A stretch of DNA of 25,000 bases from Owenia fusiformis (Eukaryota > Annelida > Polychaeta > Sabellida > Oweniidae): contig CAIIXF020000142.1 in assembly GCA_903813345.2 (NCBI GenBank), positions 1 to 25,000 on the forward strand. Direction: 5' to 3'. The position numbers and the translations under genes were made by a program. The notes below the pieces were generated by a model. The model saw only the letters and a program-made list of their open reading frames with translations. It was not told the origin of the DNA and did no database searches. Shown one piece after another: positions 1-9,817 of the stretch (positions within the stretch are counted from its first letter, which is position 1; each line of letters begins with the position of its first letter).

Positions 1-792
1 TAATTCTACATATACTATATGTGGAGCTCTAATTACATGACAGTCAAGTGCTGCACCTGGAGAATGGAGATAATTCGACATAGTACTATATGTTCAGCTC
101 CAATGATATGACAGTCAAGTGCTGCACCTGGAGAATGGAGATAATTCGACATAGTACTATATGTGGAGCTCTATTGACATAACAATCAAGTGCTGCACCT
201 GGAGAATGGAGATAATTCTACATAGTACTATATGTTCAGCTCCAATGATATGACAGTCAAGTGCTGCACCTGGAGAATGGAGATAATTCGACATAGTACT
301 ATATGTGGAGCTCTAATGACATGACAGTCAAGTGCTGCACCTGGAGAATGGAGATAATTCTACATAGTACTATATGTTCAGCTCTAATGACGTGACAGTC
401 AAGTGCTGCACCTGGAGAATGGAGATAATTCTACATATACTATATGTGGAGCTCTAATTACATGACAGTCAAGTGCTGCACCTGGAGAATGGAGATAATT
501 CGACATAGTACTATATGTTCAGCTCCAATGATATGACAGTCAAGTGCTGCACCTGGAGAATGGAGATAATTCGACATAGTACTATATGTGGAGCTCTATT
601 GACATAACAATCAAGTGCTGCACCTGGAGAATGGAGATAATTCTACATAGGACTATATGTGGAGCTCTAATGACATGACAGTCAAGTGCTGCACCTGGAG
701 AATGGAGATAATTCGACATAGTACTATATGTGGAGCTCTAATGACATGACAGTCAAGTGCTGCACCTTGAGAATGGAGATAATTCTACATAG
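1..792. repeat. 71-bp satellite array with 425-bp higher-order structure
   Basis: Units begin with TAATTC at 1, 71, 142, 213, 284, 355, 426, 496, 567, 638, 709 and 780, giving 70- or 71-bp units and a truncated last one. Variants alternate (GTGGAGCTCT or GTTCAGCTCC after TATAT). Positions 1-212 are repeated base for base at 426-637, a six-unit higher-order period. The unit has a palindromic core, ATAGTACTAT. The array is cut by the left window edge and lies in the intron after REV3L exon E. Confidence 0.96.
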
Positions 793-1332
793 AGAGATGT
801 TAAGGTCATCAGTTAATTCATCAATTTATTATATTAATTATATTTCAATTATAGATATTGAGAAAACATAATAGGTTAAGGATGAAAATGCCATCTGTAG
901 TGCATATTCATTATTCAATTGCAATGATGATTCTGAAAAATTCATTTTTAACAGACTGAGTATAGTATATACCTCATGAAGTGCCTTAGCGCCCTCTAGG
1001 TTCTGATGGCTGACTTTAAAACCATATGTATTGTTTGGAGTGGCACCCTCGATCTGTGACCCATCACTTAACCTACGGGTGGGAGGAGTCTTGTATTGGT
1101 TCTGGAAATATCAGATTTCACATTTAGCTACACATTGTTTAGTATAACTATAACATGTAACATTGGTTTTTATAATGAACCTGATTCAAATCAATGCAGA
1201 CATTTTCACAATCTACATTGTCATTATTTATATGTTACTAGCTTTCAAAAAACTATGAACACTTCAGAAGTAAATTAATATAACTCGGAAAATGTCATTA
1301 TTCTTTGAATAAGAATCGAGTCCCATTTTTAC
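793..1332. other. REV3L intron sequence, no gene seen
   Basis: AT-rich unique sequence lies between the satellite and the donor of exon E. Small open frames here show no recognisable protein. Confidence 0.6.
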
Positions 1333-2745
1333 CTTTATTTGACTGGATAGTAGAATCTTTCTCAGGCTTTGCTCAGTTCCTGTTGAAAGTCGTCTGATCG
1401 GCTTCAGTCTTGCTACAGGTTTCCTTCCTGATATGGGAGTACAGTCAGGGAGAATTACTGGTGACCTCCTTCCCGCCTGTCTCATTGGCGTTGATTCAAG
1501 GGGTCCATGTTGGCTTGGTGATCCCGATCCTGGACTATCTAATGATGGTGTTCTGGGATCTTTATGGGAATCATTGTTTAAATCCCTTGATTTGATTGGA
1601 GTCTGGAAACTATGGAAACTATCAGGGGTTGTTCTTCCTTCCGATGGAGTCTCTGTACTGGTGGATCTTTTTCTTAGAATTGATTTTGGTGTTGTGGGGT
1701 CTTTATTTGGACCCCTTAGTTGGAAACTATCTGGGGTTGTTCTTCCTTCGGATGGAGTCTCCGTACTGGTGGATCTTTTTCTTAGAATTGATTTTGGTGT
1801 TGTGGGGTCTTTATTTGGACCCCTTGGTTGGAAACTATCAGGGGTTGTTCTTCCTTCTAATGGAGTCTCAGAACTGGTAGATCTTTTTCTTAGAATTGAT
1901 ACTGGTGTTGTGGGTCCTTTTTCAGGATCCCTTGATTGTAAACTATCAGGGGATTTTCTTCCTTCTGATGGAGTCTCAGTACTGGTGGATCTTTTTCTTA
2001 GAATTGATACTGGGGTTATGGGGTCTTTACTATCTGATGGTGTTTCCATGGTGATAGAGCGTGGTCGCAACATTGGAGTTCTTAATGTGGAATCCCATTT
2101 TATACGTTTGGTGTTATCTGGAGAGGGACTCAAAATATCTTGATTATCAGAATCTTCACTTCCCTTTGAGTCCCTGGATTTTGTTCTCTTGATTGTTCTC
2201 ATGGCAGGGAACTGAGAGACGGAACTCTTAGAAATTTTGGGAGTGTTTGGTATAAAATTGTAACTTTCATCTAGATTATCAAGTGTCTTCTCTTGACAAG
2301 CTTCGGTGTTCTCATCTTGAATTTCTTCTTCAATATAACTTTTATTTGTCTCATTTTCAAATGACTCATCTTGGCTTTGCTTTGCTAAACTAATGGATTC
2401 TTTTGACTTTTTGTCTTCCATACATGTATCTTTGGCATCTGGGTTTAATTTTTCCCTTTTTGCTTCTTTTGATTTGATGTTGTCTAATATTTTCTTGGTG
2501 GTATCATCATGCCATCTTTTTACTTTGTCAAACTTTGGGGGTATCATACAAGGGGCAATAATTATAGGTTTATTTGTTAAAATTCCTCGCTTCAGTTCTT
2601 TGTTGTTTAAAACTTCATCCACAATGTTAAAACTACTAGATATTTGGTCATTGTCACTTGCTAAATCTAATGCTATAATTGTGCGCCAATTTTTAATTCC
2701 GTCATTTTGGAAATGTGATGAGTCAAAGTCTTTTAGTTCATGTAC
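1333..2745 (-). CDS. REV3L: REV3L exon E (1,413 bp, 471 codons), second REV7-site region and linker to the polymerase core
   Basis: The acceptor TTTTTTCATTTCAG precedes GTACATGAAC and the donor is AAATAAAG before GTAAAA; both ends are phase 0. The start, VHELKDFDSSHFQNDGIKNW then RTI, aligns with human ANDLAEFEGDFSLEGLRLW then KTA. IIAPCMIPPKF aligns with the second human REV7-binding site (VIMPCKCAPSR, residues 1993-2003), and KVKRWHDDTTKKI continues the match. Next come an acidic Lys/Glu linker, an RIKW motif, a four-copy 36-residue repeat with SILRKRSTS, and a conserved end. In that end, CTPISGRKPVARL and SLRKILLSSQIK match human STPIIQRKLLERL and LRRVLLTQAKNQ. The next human segment opens the exonuclease-like domain, so the catalytic exons continue beyond position 1. 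Read-through past the donor reaches TGA at 1264 after about 22 intronic codons; I treat this as intron. Confidence 0.94.
1600..2030 (-). repeat. Coding minisatellite, 108 bp x 4, encoding SILRKRSTS units
   Basis: The plus-strand string GGATCTTTTTCTTAGAAT or a near-copy recurs at 1663, 1771, 1879 and 1987, exactly 108 bp apart, and keeps the reading frame (36 residues per unit). Each unit has a T-P-V/K-SILRKRSTS segment, an ETPSEGR-like segment and a T/S-PDSF-like segment. Units 2 to 4 are more alike than unit 1. SIL[KR] matches the SILK motif that docks protein phosphatase 1 in other proteins. The TP and SP sites look like proline-directed kinase sites. Confidence 0.9.
2530..2562 (-). other. 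REV7-binding site 2 position, degenerate
   Basis: The codons read IIAPCMIPPKF, aligned with human site 2 VIMPCKCAPSR. The hydrophobic pair, the Pro-Cys and the second Pro are kept, but the terminal Ser-Arg is replaced by Lys-Phe. The position is orthologous; whether it still binds a second REV7 is uncertain. Confidence 0.7.
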
Positions 2746-3125
2746 CTGAAATGAAAAAAGAAATCTTAAAATCATTTAAAATCAGTTTTAGTAATCATTT
2801 TGTAGTTCAATATTTTTAAATATTACTTGAGAAGCTCATATGAAGACATTTAGCATTGTTCAATGTTCACGCAACAAAAATAATTTGAAAAACCTTAAGA
2901 AGAAATACTGTATTCCAGTGAACCTAAGGAACAGTATTATATTGTACACAAGCAATAGTATTTTCTTCATTTCAGATTTTATAAAACATTAAACCAAAAT
3001 AATGCAAGTCTTCACTCAACTTAAATCATGTACAATGTGGTTTTATGTACCAAGCATCTAAAATCATTTTAGGAATAATCCAGTCGGCGAAAACATTAAT
3101 TCAATGTTTTCTATTAAATTTGATC
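2746..3125. other. REV3L intron sequence between exons D and E, no feature seen
   Basis: AT-rich unique DNA directly upstream, on the minus strand, of the acceptor of exon E. I see neither exon nor repeat. Confidence 0.55.
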
Positions 3126-3545
3126 GAATGTACCCAATTGTTACCACATTTAAGTAAATGTTACTATGTGTATGTGATTGTTATTACAATGTTCATATAA
3201 TTGTTACCATGTGTATACAATTGTCACCATACATGTGTAATTGTCACCAAACATGTGTAATTGTCACCATACGTTTGTAATTGTTACCACACATGTGTAA
3301 TTGTCATCATACATGTGTAACTGTCACCAAACATGTGTAATTGTCACCACACATGTGTAATTGTCACCACATACGTATAATTGTCACCACACCTTGCACA
3401 CATGTGTAATTGTCACCTCATACGTATAATTGTCACCACACATGTGTAATTGTTACCACAGGTACTCAATCATAACCACTTGTTAATAAATGTTACCACA
3501 TATACATAGTTTGCACCACATGTATACAGTGTTATCATATTCACA
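3126..3545. repeat. About 20-bp minisatellite (TGTAATTGTCACCACACATG-like)
   Basis: The string ATTGTCACCA or ATTGTTACCA recurs about every 20 bp, most regularly from about 3214 to 3460. Degenerate copies continue on both sides. Alternating CATGTGTA and CATACGTATA variants give short alternating purine-pyrimidine runs. Confidence 0.85.
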
Positions 3546-4303
3546 CTTACTAAATGTTATATGTATGCAGTAATGTTCACATGAAGCAAAGCAGTGCAAA
3601 ATAGCAAATGTAGGCTAAACAAATTAATGTGATTAAACCGAATGCTTTGTTAAGAACTTAGGGAATCAAACCATTCTAAACAAAATAATGGTTAGATTTG
3701 CATCAATTGTTAAAAATAAAAATAATGTGCTCATGCTCTTAACATAAATAATTCTTCTAAACACAATAGAATAACAACACAAAGGCAAATATGACAAAAG
3801 TCAGACTGAAGTAACCCACAGGATGTACTGTAAAATAGACAAAGGGCAACACTGCAATTTGCATCTCATAACAAACTTTGCTTCATTGTACATTACTGTA
3901 CATGTCTAAAACTACACACTATAGCTAGAAGATCTCAAGTTTTTCCAATTAAAACAAAGAACTAGTCGACCCCAAAATGGGGAGGATTGGTTCTCATGAT
4001 TCCCCATCAGGATATTTCAAAGAAAAATTTGTTCCCATGATTCCTCATCATATTTTGAAGTAGGATTAATACCCATGATTCCCCTATCTTTTTTTCACGG
4101 GAACTCAAGAGGTTAAACCGTTGAATACAATACAGCTACTAAAATAATTTTTTTGAAAATAATTTGGACTTAATAATAATTCTACATTCTAATCCAATTT
4201 TGATACAATGTGTTCAGGAAAAAGCTCATTATCGACCACAGAAAATGTTTGACCATGTCAAAATGTATGTCTCAGGGTCACTTGACTTAATCTTTCTCAT
4301 ATA
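3546..4303. other. REV3L intron sequence with a weak three-copy repeat
   Basis: This is mostly featureless AT-rich DNA. Between about 3985 and 4090, a CATGATTCCCC-like block occurs three times at about 40-bp spacing (near 3998, 4037 and 4074). No coding exon was found. Confidence 0.45.
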
Positions 4304-4799
4304 CAGGGTGGGCCAAAAAAAACCACCCCCCTAGCCATTACTCCTGATAAATATATATTTTTTAACATGTACACCAACAATGTTATATCATTTTAAAGAT
4401 AATTTAATTTGCAACAAAATGATATATAATAGAACAATTTTGAACAACTCTGGCTCGAGATATAACCATTTATGTGACATGGGGGTCAAAAAACACCTTT
4501 TCAATTTTCATCGATTTTGCGAACAATAGCCTATTTCTACCAAATTTTACTGTTCAGTAAAAAATTGCAACATTGTCATGAGTCTTTCATAATTGGATAA
4601 TATATGAATTGTTTCATTCAGTTTTTGAACCATTCATGCTCAATAAACATGTGTATGCTTACAAAACAAATTAATTTCTTCTTAAGTCTGTCCAAATATG
4701 ACTCAATAGACCCATCCCCCGGACCCATCCTCTGATCGGATTCTCTAAAGACGCGAAAGCCATTGGTATAATTGATGGAACTCTGCGGAAGTACCATCG

Positions 4800-4960
4800 A
4801 ACTCGTAATTATTCATTCTTTCAGTTTGTCTACTTCCCTGATAGGCTAGTGCTCTTCATAGACCAACTGTTCTAAATGCCCCAAGTACTATACATGTAAT
4901 CAACAGGATAGACTGTATATCAGTAAGCAAGAATAGGGACATTTGCGATAAAAGGCTACT
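4800..4960 (-). pseudogene. Second, inverted mariner-like transposase tail in the left arm
   Basis: On the minus strand the arm reads GHLEQLVYEEH, then a stop, then PIREVDKLKE and a stop. These align with GHLEQLVFKD and PIRDVEELKE of the plus-strand copy. The duplicated coding tail shows that the long arms are an inverted duplication of transposase DNA and not an ordinary terminal repeat. Confidence 0.78.
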
Positions 4961-5013
4961 CAAATCGAGAAAGGGTAGTGGTGTCCACTCGGTTTTTCCC
5001 AAAAAGGAAAGAA

Positions 5014-5350
5014 CGTACAGGCCCTGTTTTTGTTGAACCAGAAGCAAAAATATACTCTGAATGTTAATGACATGAGGTGTTAAAAAGGACTCCTCAAGGA
5101 TATAAAAACATGTGAAAGAAATGTCATTTTCTGATAGGAAAGTGCTTCATCACACAGGTCCAATGCTACCCTTGAGTTTTTGGAGATTCGAAATGACACC
5201 ATCTCTAGCCCGGACAAATGGCTTACTGACAGTCCAGATGCCAATAATGTTGATTACCACACCTGGGGGCATCTAGAACAGTTGGTATTTAAAGATACCC
5301 AGCCTATCAGGGATGTAGAGGAACTTAAAGAAAGAATAACTAGTAGTTGA
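5014..5350 (+). pseudogene. Mariner-like transposase remnant, 3' part
   Basis: The plus strand reads RTGPVFVEPEAKIYSEC and then a stop. A later frame reads HRSNATLEFLE, then DSPDANNVDYHTWGHLEQLV and PIRDVEELKERI, ending at TGA. The block pattern is that of Tc1/mariner transposases: a VF-VEPG-K segment, an H-T/S-ATLEFL segment, SPDLNP-D-Y with the last catalytic acid, W-G-L, and D-EELK-I. Internal stops and frameshifts between the blocks, and the loss of the 5' half, make it non-functional. Confidence 0.82.
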
Positions 5351-5855
5351 ATGGTACTTCTGCATACATCCATCAATTATGCCATCATCCAATGGCTTCC
5401 GTGTCTTAAGCGAATAATCTGATCAGAGGATGGGTCCGGGGGGTGGGTCTATTGAGCCATATTTGGACAGACTGAAGAAGAAATTAATTTGTTTTATAAG
5501 CATACACATGTTTATTGAGCATGTATGGTTCAAAAACTGAATGAAAACAATATAGAATATCCAATTTTGAAAGATTAATGACAATGTTGCAATTTTTAAC
5601 TGAAGAGTAAAATTTGGTAGAAATAAGCTTTTGTTCGCAAAATTGATGAAAATTGAAAAGGTGTTTTTTGACCCCCATGACACATAAATGATTATATCTT
5701 GAGCCAGGGTTGTTGAAAATTGTTCTATTATATAGCATTTTGTTGCAAATTAAATTATCTTTAAAATGGTATATCATTGTTGGTGTACATGTTAAACAAT
5801 AAATATTTATCAGGAGTAATGGCTAGGGGGGTGGGTTTTTTTGGCCCACCCTGTA

Positions 5856-6461
5856 GTTTCTCAATTGCTTCTTAAAATGTAACTTTAAGAATTCTGGGGA
5901 TCTGGTCAACTAATTTGGCTCATATGTCAAATGCATGCATTTAATTGATGAAATTATTACGATCAAAAATTTGGAACTAACTATTATGACTAACTGAAGA
6001 AGACAAAAAGGCCATGCAACTATTCGGTGGGATCAAAAATATAGTTTTTTTTATTTACTATTTTTCTGAGACTAACATAGGTATGTTAGTTTCAGCTATT
6101 TCCTAACTAAAGCTTCATTTGTACATTTACAATGCCATGCAAAACTACTATGTGGGAGATAATAAAATGTTTAACAGAATATTGAAAAACTAAGATCTTC
6201 ATAGCTACACTGAAACCCACAGAGCGAGAATCTGTATCGGACAACACGTTAAAATTGAAAAAACAGAAAAAAATGAGTTCTTTCAATCAGAGCCGGTCTC
6301 AAATCAATATAGAACTGGGATATAGAGAGATAAAAAGGTCCATAAAGGACCAATTATGTCAGGACAGTAGTCCCTTGGACATTATTTCTGTGTTGTATGA
6401 TTCTGGCCAACATGTGGTATCAGATCTGTGGTTGAAGGTGATGTAATAGTGAAGGGCTCAC
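5856..6461. other. REV3L intron sequence, no further feature seen
   Basis: AT-rich unique DNA lies between the mariner-like element and the donor of microexon D. A 63-codon plus-strand frame at 6255-6446 has no recognisable match. Confidence 0.5.
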
Positions 6462-6501
6462 CAGAAGAGAGGGGACCTTAAGTAGCCGGCCACCAACCTC
6501 C
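6462..6501 (-). CDS. REV3L: REV3L microexon D (40 bp, GGRLL core)
   Basis: On the minus strand the acceptor GTTCTATTTATAG is followed by 40 bases and a GTGAGC donor. The first base completes the AT left by exon C (Met), and 13 codons follow: EVGGRLLKVPSLL. Human REV3L has REIGGRLLMVETRL at this exact place, between DVPEKP and ANDLAEFEG. Leaving this exon out would join exon C to exon E in the wrong phase and hit a stop within five codons, so an exon of length 3n+1 is required here. The segment belongs to the REV3L region between the two REV7-binding sites. The exon is too short for ordinary ORF scanning. Confidence 0.92.
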
Positions 6502-7743
6502 CTATAAATAGAACACCACATCTACAGTAATGACAGGCACCACTAACCACAGTCCTCACATCTCAAAATGACATTCTTTGTATTTTTGATTTATTTTGTT
6601 CCATTTATGATGATAAATGTAGTTTTGAAATGCACAGTACTCTATTCAGCACACATAGAATAATTCCATTGCATATAGTCTTTTCGATATTGTCTCTATT
6701 GCAGTCCCTCTTGAGATAATAATAAGTTAGTCATTCAGGGAGCATTTATCGTGTGAGCCTAGTAATAGAGGATACTGTATGTAAATGTCAAAATTGTTTT
6801 ATTTTGGGGAACATTTTAGATAAATGGGGGATCTTTGAAATCAAACTTTGATAATAAGCCTGCCAATTCTGTTAAAGTGATATCCCCTTTCTTTTGATAA
6901 TAAAATCAATGTTTCATGAGAGTGGGGTTTTAGACAAGCCCCCCTCCCCCAAAAATGTAGGCCCCATAAAAACATCTATGATACTTGAAGTGTTCCCTTC
7001 TAGCAAGTCATTTCTGTAGATAGTACTAGGAATGACAAGGAATTTTGATCAAACATGATTACAAAGAATGTATTTTAAGATGTTAAGGAATGTGAATATT
7101 TTTCGACCTCAAGGCTCAGTGACACCTTTTAACAAAAAACAACATTGCACCAACAATTTCAAGATTTTACAAAACATATGAATTGAAACATTGAAAGTAA
7201 AAATGTACATCAACAATGCAGCATCTTTTATAAATTGCGGAAATCAACTTTTCTCGAACTACGATAACTTCAAAATACAAATTGAAATTTAGTCTGTCAA
7301 ATGTGAAACCAACTTGTCTGGTATAGTTATGCTTAACAAATCCATGCATATATGTGAGAATATTATCATTATAAGGGTCAGAAGGTTTCAAGAATCAATA
7401 TATTAATTGACTTATTCAACAAGATGTAAAGTTGTAATTATCATACATTGTATGTAGTGATTATAAAGCATGCAGTAAGATAGCAGTATTTGCAGAAATA
7501 GTGTTCTCCTTAAGGAGAAAGTAAATAGGAGATAGAGTTATCTATAGTGGTGATGCTGTCTGTTTAGTTGAACACCAAAAACAGCCCTCTCCCACCCTAT
7601 GCAAAAGAACAAGATACATAATAAAGAAATAATTTCCACCCATCATATTCTGCTTTGATATAATTAACAGCTATGTCGAACAAAGATGGGGAGTAGTACA
7701 TTTCAGTGGATTTTTCCCTTGGATATGAGACATTAACATGGAA
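6502..7743. other. REV3L intron sequence between exons C and D, no gene seen
   Basis: I found no repeat family or exon here. Short minus-strand frames near 7167-7391 and 7671-7901 lack coding character or splice support. Confidence 0.5.
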
Positions 7744-7861
7744 ATTGTCACTACCTGCCATTTGTTACAGATGCAGACCGGGAAAATGCCAAATGCCAAA
7801 CACCATCCACAAACAAGTTGGAGACTTAAACAATATGTTGCCAACTTGAAGTGGTGGCAAA
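7744..7861. mobile_element. Short terminal-inverted-repeat element, copy 1 (118 bp)
   Basis: ATTGTCACTACCTGCCATTT opens the element and AAGTGGTGGCAA closes it, forming imperfect inverted ends. The interior aligns with the copy at 24885-24990: both have TGCCATTTGTTAC, then a CAC-ATCC-CAAA block, then GAGACT-AACAA. It is a probable non-autonomous DNA transposon. Confidence 0.65.
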
Positions 7862-7878
7862 CTGAATCAAAATTGCAA

Positions 7879-8911
7879 TTATTCTGGGTGGAACTTGTCA
7901 AGCATATGCAATATCAATTTAATTATTCTAGATGGAACTTGTCAAGCATATGCAATATCAGTTTAATTATTCTAGGTGGAACTTGTCAAGCATATGCAAT
8001 ATCAATTTAATTATTCTAGGTGGAACTGTCAAGCATATGCAATATCAATTTAATTATTCTAGGTGGAACTTGTCAAGCATATGCAATATCAATTTAATTA
8101 TTCTAGGTGAAATTTGTCAAGCATATGTAATATCAATTTAATTATTCTGGGTGGAACTTGTCAAGCATAATGCAATATCAATTTAATTATTCTAGGTGGA
8201 ACTTGTCAAGCATATGCAATATCAATTTAATTATTCTAGGTGGAACTTGTCAAGCATATGCAATATCAATTTAATTATTATAGGTGGAACTTGTCAAGTA
8301 TAATGCAATATCAATTTAATTATTCTAGGTGGAACTTGTCAAGCATATGCAATATCAATTTAATTATTCTAGATGGAACTTGTCAAGCATATGCAATATC
8401 AATTTAATTATTCTAGGTGGAACTTGTCAAGCAAATGCAATATCAATTTAATTATTATAGGTGGAACTTGTCAAGTATAATGCAATATCAATTTAATTAT
8501 TCTAGGTGGAACTTGTCAAGCATATGCAATATCAATTTAATTATTCTAGGTGGAACTTGTCAAGCATATGCAATATCAATTTAATTATTATAAGTGGAAC
8601 TTGTCAAGCATATGGGATATCAATTGAATTATTCTAGGTGGAACTTGTCAAGCATATGCAAAATCAATTTAATCATTCTAGGTGAAACTTGTCAAGCATA
8701 TGCAAAATCAATTTAATTATTCTAGGTGGAACTTGTCAAGCATATGCAATATCAATTTAATCATTCTAGGTGGAACTTGTCAAGCATATGCAATATCAAT
8801 TTAATTATTCTAGATGGAACTTGTCAAGCATATGCAATATCAATTTAATTATTCTAGGTAGAATTTGTCAAGCATAATGCAATATCAACTTAATGCAATA
8901 TCAATTTAATT
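7879..8911. repeat. 44-bp tandem array, about 23 copies
   Basis: The consensus unit starts TTATTCTAGGTGGAACTTGT, continues CAAGCATATGCAATATCAAT, and ends TTAA. Copies follow each other with no spacers. Occasional one-base indels (CATAATGC) recur in several units, and a run near 8290-8500 repeats a multi-unit pattern. The array starts 17 bp after the short inverted-repeat element and lies in the intron between exons C and D. Confidence 0.95.
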
Positions 8912-9251
8912 CCTATTATGTAAGAAAATGTGAGACATGTGATAAAAACTGCTAGGGCCAATCACAATACTGTTTTATAGCCTCATTAAATTTCATGAAA
9001 CCTCATCCTATTTAAAATAAATCAATACCCAGGAAATCACCACCGAAGCCCAGAATCTCTTGTATGAACTTAAAAACAGCAGAGCACCAAGGCCTATTAA
9101 ATCCCATCGAACTACCATAAAATGGCTGCCAATAGTTTTGAGTTATTGTCTAGACAGACAGATGTATGGAGCTGTTCTCTAATATCCTCCCCCCAATTTC
9201 GTTCCATGGGATAATAGATCGAAGCAACTTCTTACTATCACATATATATCC
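8912..9251. other. REV3L intron sequence, no gene seen
   Basis: A plus-strand frame near 9020-9180 has a short ELKNSRAP string, weakly like the start of the reverse-transcriptase domain. It is too short to call. Confidence 0.45.
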
Positions 9252-9475
9252 CACAGGGTGGGCCATATGATGGGAAATTTAGGCTTTAATAAGAAGCTTA
9301 CAAATATGGTATATTTTAATCTGTAGAAGTTATGAATTATTTGACAAACTAAGTATGTTGTTCATACATTTTCAAATATGAAAACTTTATATTCAGTAAT
9401 GTTCACCAGATTTGGTTCACATACTTTTTCAAAAAATAGAATATATGCCTGTGTCCCATTTTGGTCAGCCCTGTG
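9252..9475. mobile_element. MITE, 224 bp, CACAGGG ends
   Basis: The left end CACAGGGTGGGCCATATGAT pairs with the reverse complement of the right end, CACAGGGCTGACCAAAATGG. Both are followed by GGGA after a small offset. There is no coding capacity. The CAGGGTGGGCC end is identical to that of the mariner-like element at 4304, so it may be moved by a related transposase. The flanking target site is not clear. Confidence 0.7.
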
Positions 9476-9817
9476 AAAGAAGAAAGTTTTTTCAAATCCT
9501 AAGCACTCAGGACACCTTAATGTGACTTAACAATAAGATTTAACTACATCCACCAAACATTATACTATGTTAAAGGTTAAGAAATGCAAATAGAAGTTCT
9601 ATTCCTGAATTGCATGGCAAATCCCAAGAGTGAGAACTCTATATGCAAAAGTTACAATTCTCAAGTTTTCATTCTAGAATCCCATGCATGCCAAAATCAA
9701 AAAATATTTTTCAAACTGAATAAGATTCAGAGTGGAATTCTTCTAAAAACCTGAAAAGGGCAGAATTTTGTGCAACATTGAATAGAAAATCAAATAATAA
9801 GCCAAAAATATACTTAC
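9476..9817. other. REV3L intron sequence next to the donor of exon C, no feature seen
   Basis: AT-rich unique DNA runs up to the GTAAGTA donor of the giant exon. Nothing recognisable was seen. Confidence 0.5.

Larger units (their letters stand above)
4304..5853. mobile_element. Palindromic Tc1/mariner-like element, 1,550 bp, TA target duplication
   Basis: The ends are CAGGGTGGGCC and its reverse complement, flanked by TA at 4302-4303 and 5854-5855. The inverted arms are far longer than a usual terminal repeat: about 4304-4955 pairs, with mismatches, with about 5200-5853. Each arm encodes the tail of a DDE transposase in opposite orientation. The unique centre (about 5000-5160) carries more of the transposase on the plus strand. 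The structure looks like an autonomous element whose 3' half was duplicated in inverted orientation. It is defective. Confidence 0.88.

Noticed and set aside
1264-1332. C-terminal extension of exon E to TGA at 1264
   Set aside because: Homology to human REV3L stops at SSQIK, exactly at a GTAAAA donor. The following residues look intronic and would remove the polymerase domain.
1433-2143. 236-codon plus-strand frame with repeats
   Set aside because: It is the antisense of the 108-bp coding repeat of exon E. Open length there is a by-product of the repeat.
5423-5777. Two overlapping minus-strand frames
   Set aside because: They lie in the right inverted arm of the mariner-like element, show no transposase similarity in that frame, and mirror non-coding DNA of the left arm.
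6255-6446. 63-codon plus-strand small gene
   Set aside because: There is no recognisable domain and no supporting signal, and it sits in the intron next to microexon D on the opposite strand.
7570-7610. Minus-strand CATAG acceptor followed by GGTGGGAGAGGG as the missing exon
   Set aside because: In the required phase the product does not resemble REV3L and runs to a stop without a donor.
7879-8911. CRISPR-like array
   Set aside because: The units are head-to-tail without unique spacers, in an animal intron; it is a tandem repeat. The same holds for 1-792.
9020-9180. Plus-strand frame with ELKNSRAP, like a reverse-transcriptase start
   Set aside because: Only about eight residues resemble the motif and no downstream RT motifs follow.
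9180-9205. Minus-strand GGRILEN as a candidate for the missing REV3L GGRLL exon
   Set aside because: No AG acceptor precedes it in the right phase. The 6462-6501 exon fits phase, both splice sites and a longer match.
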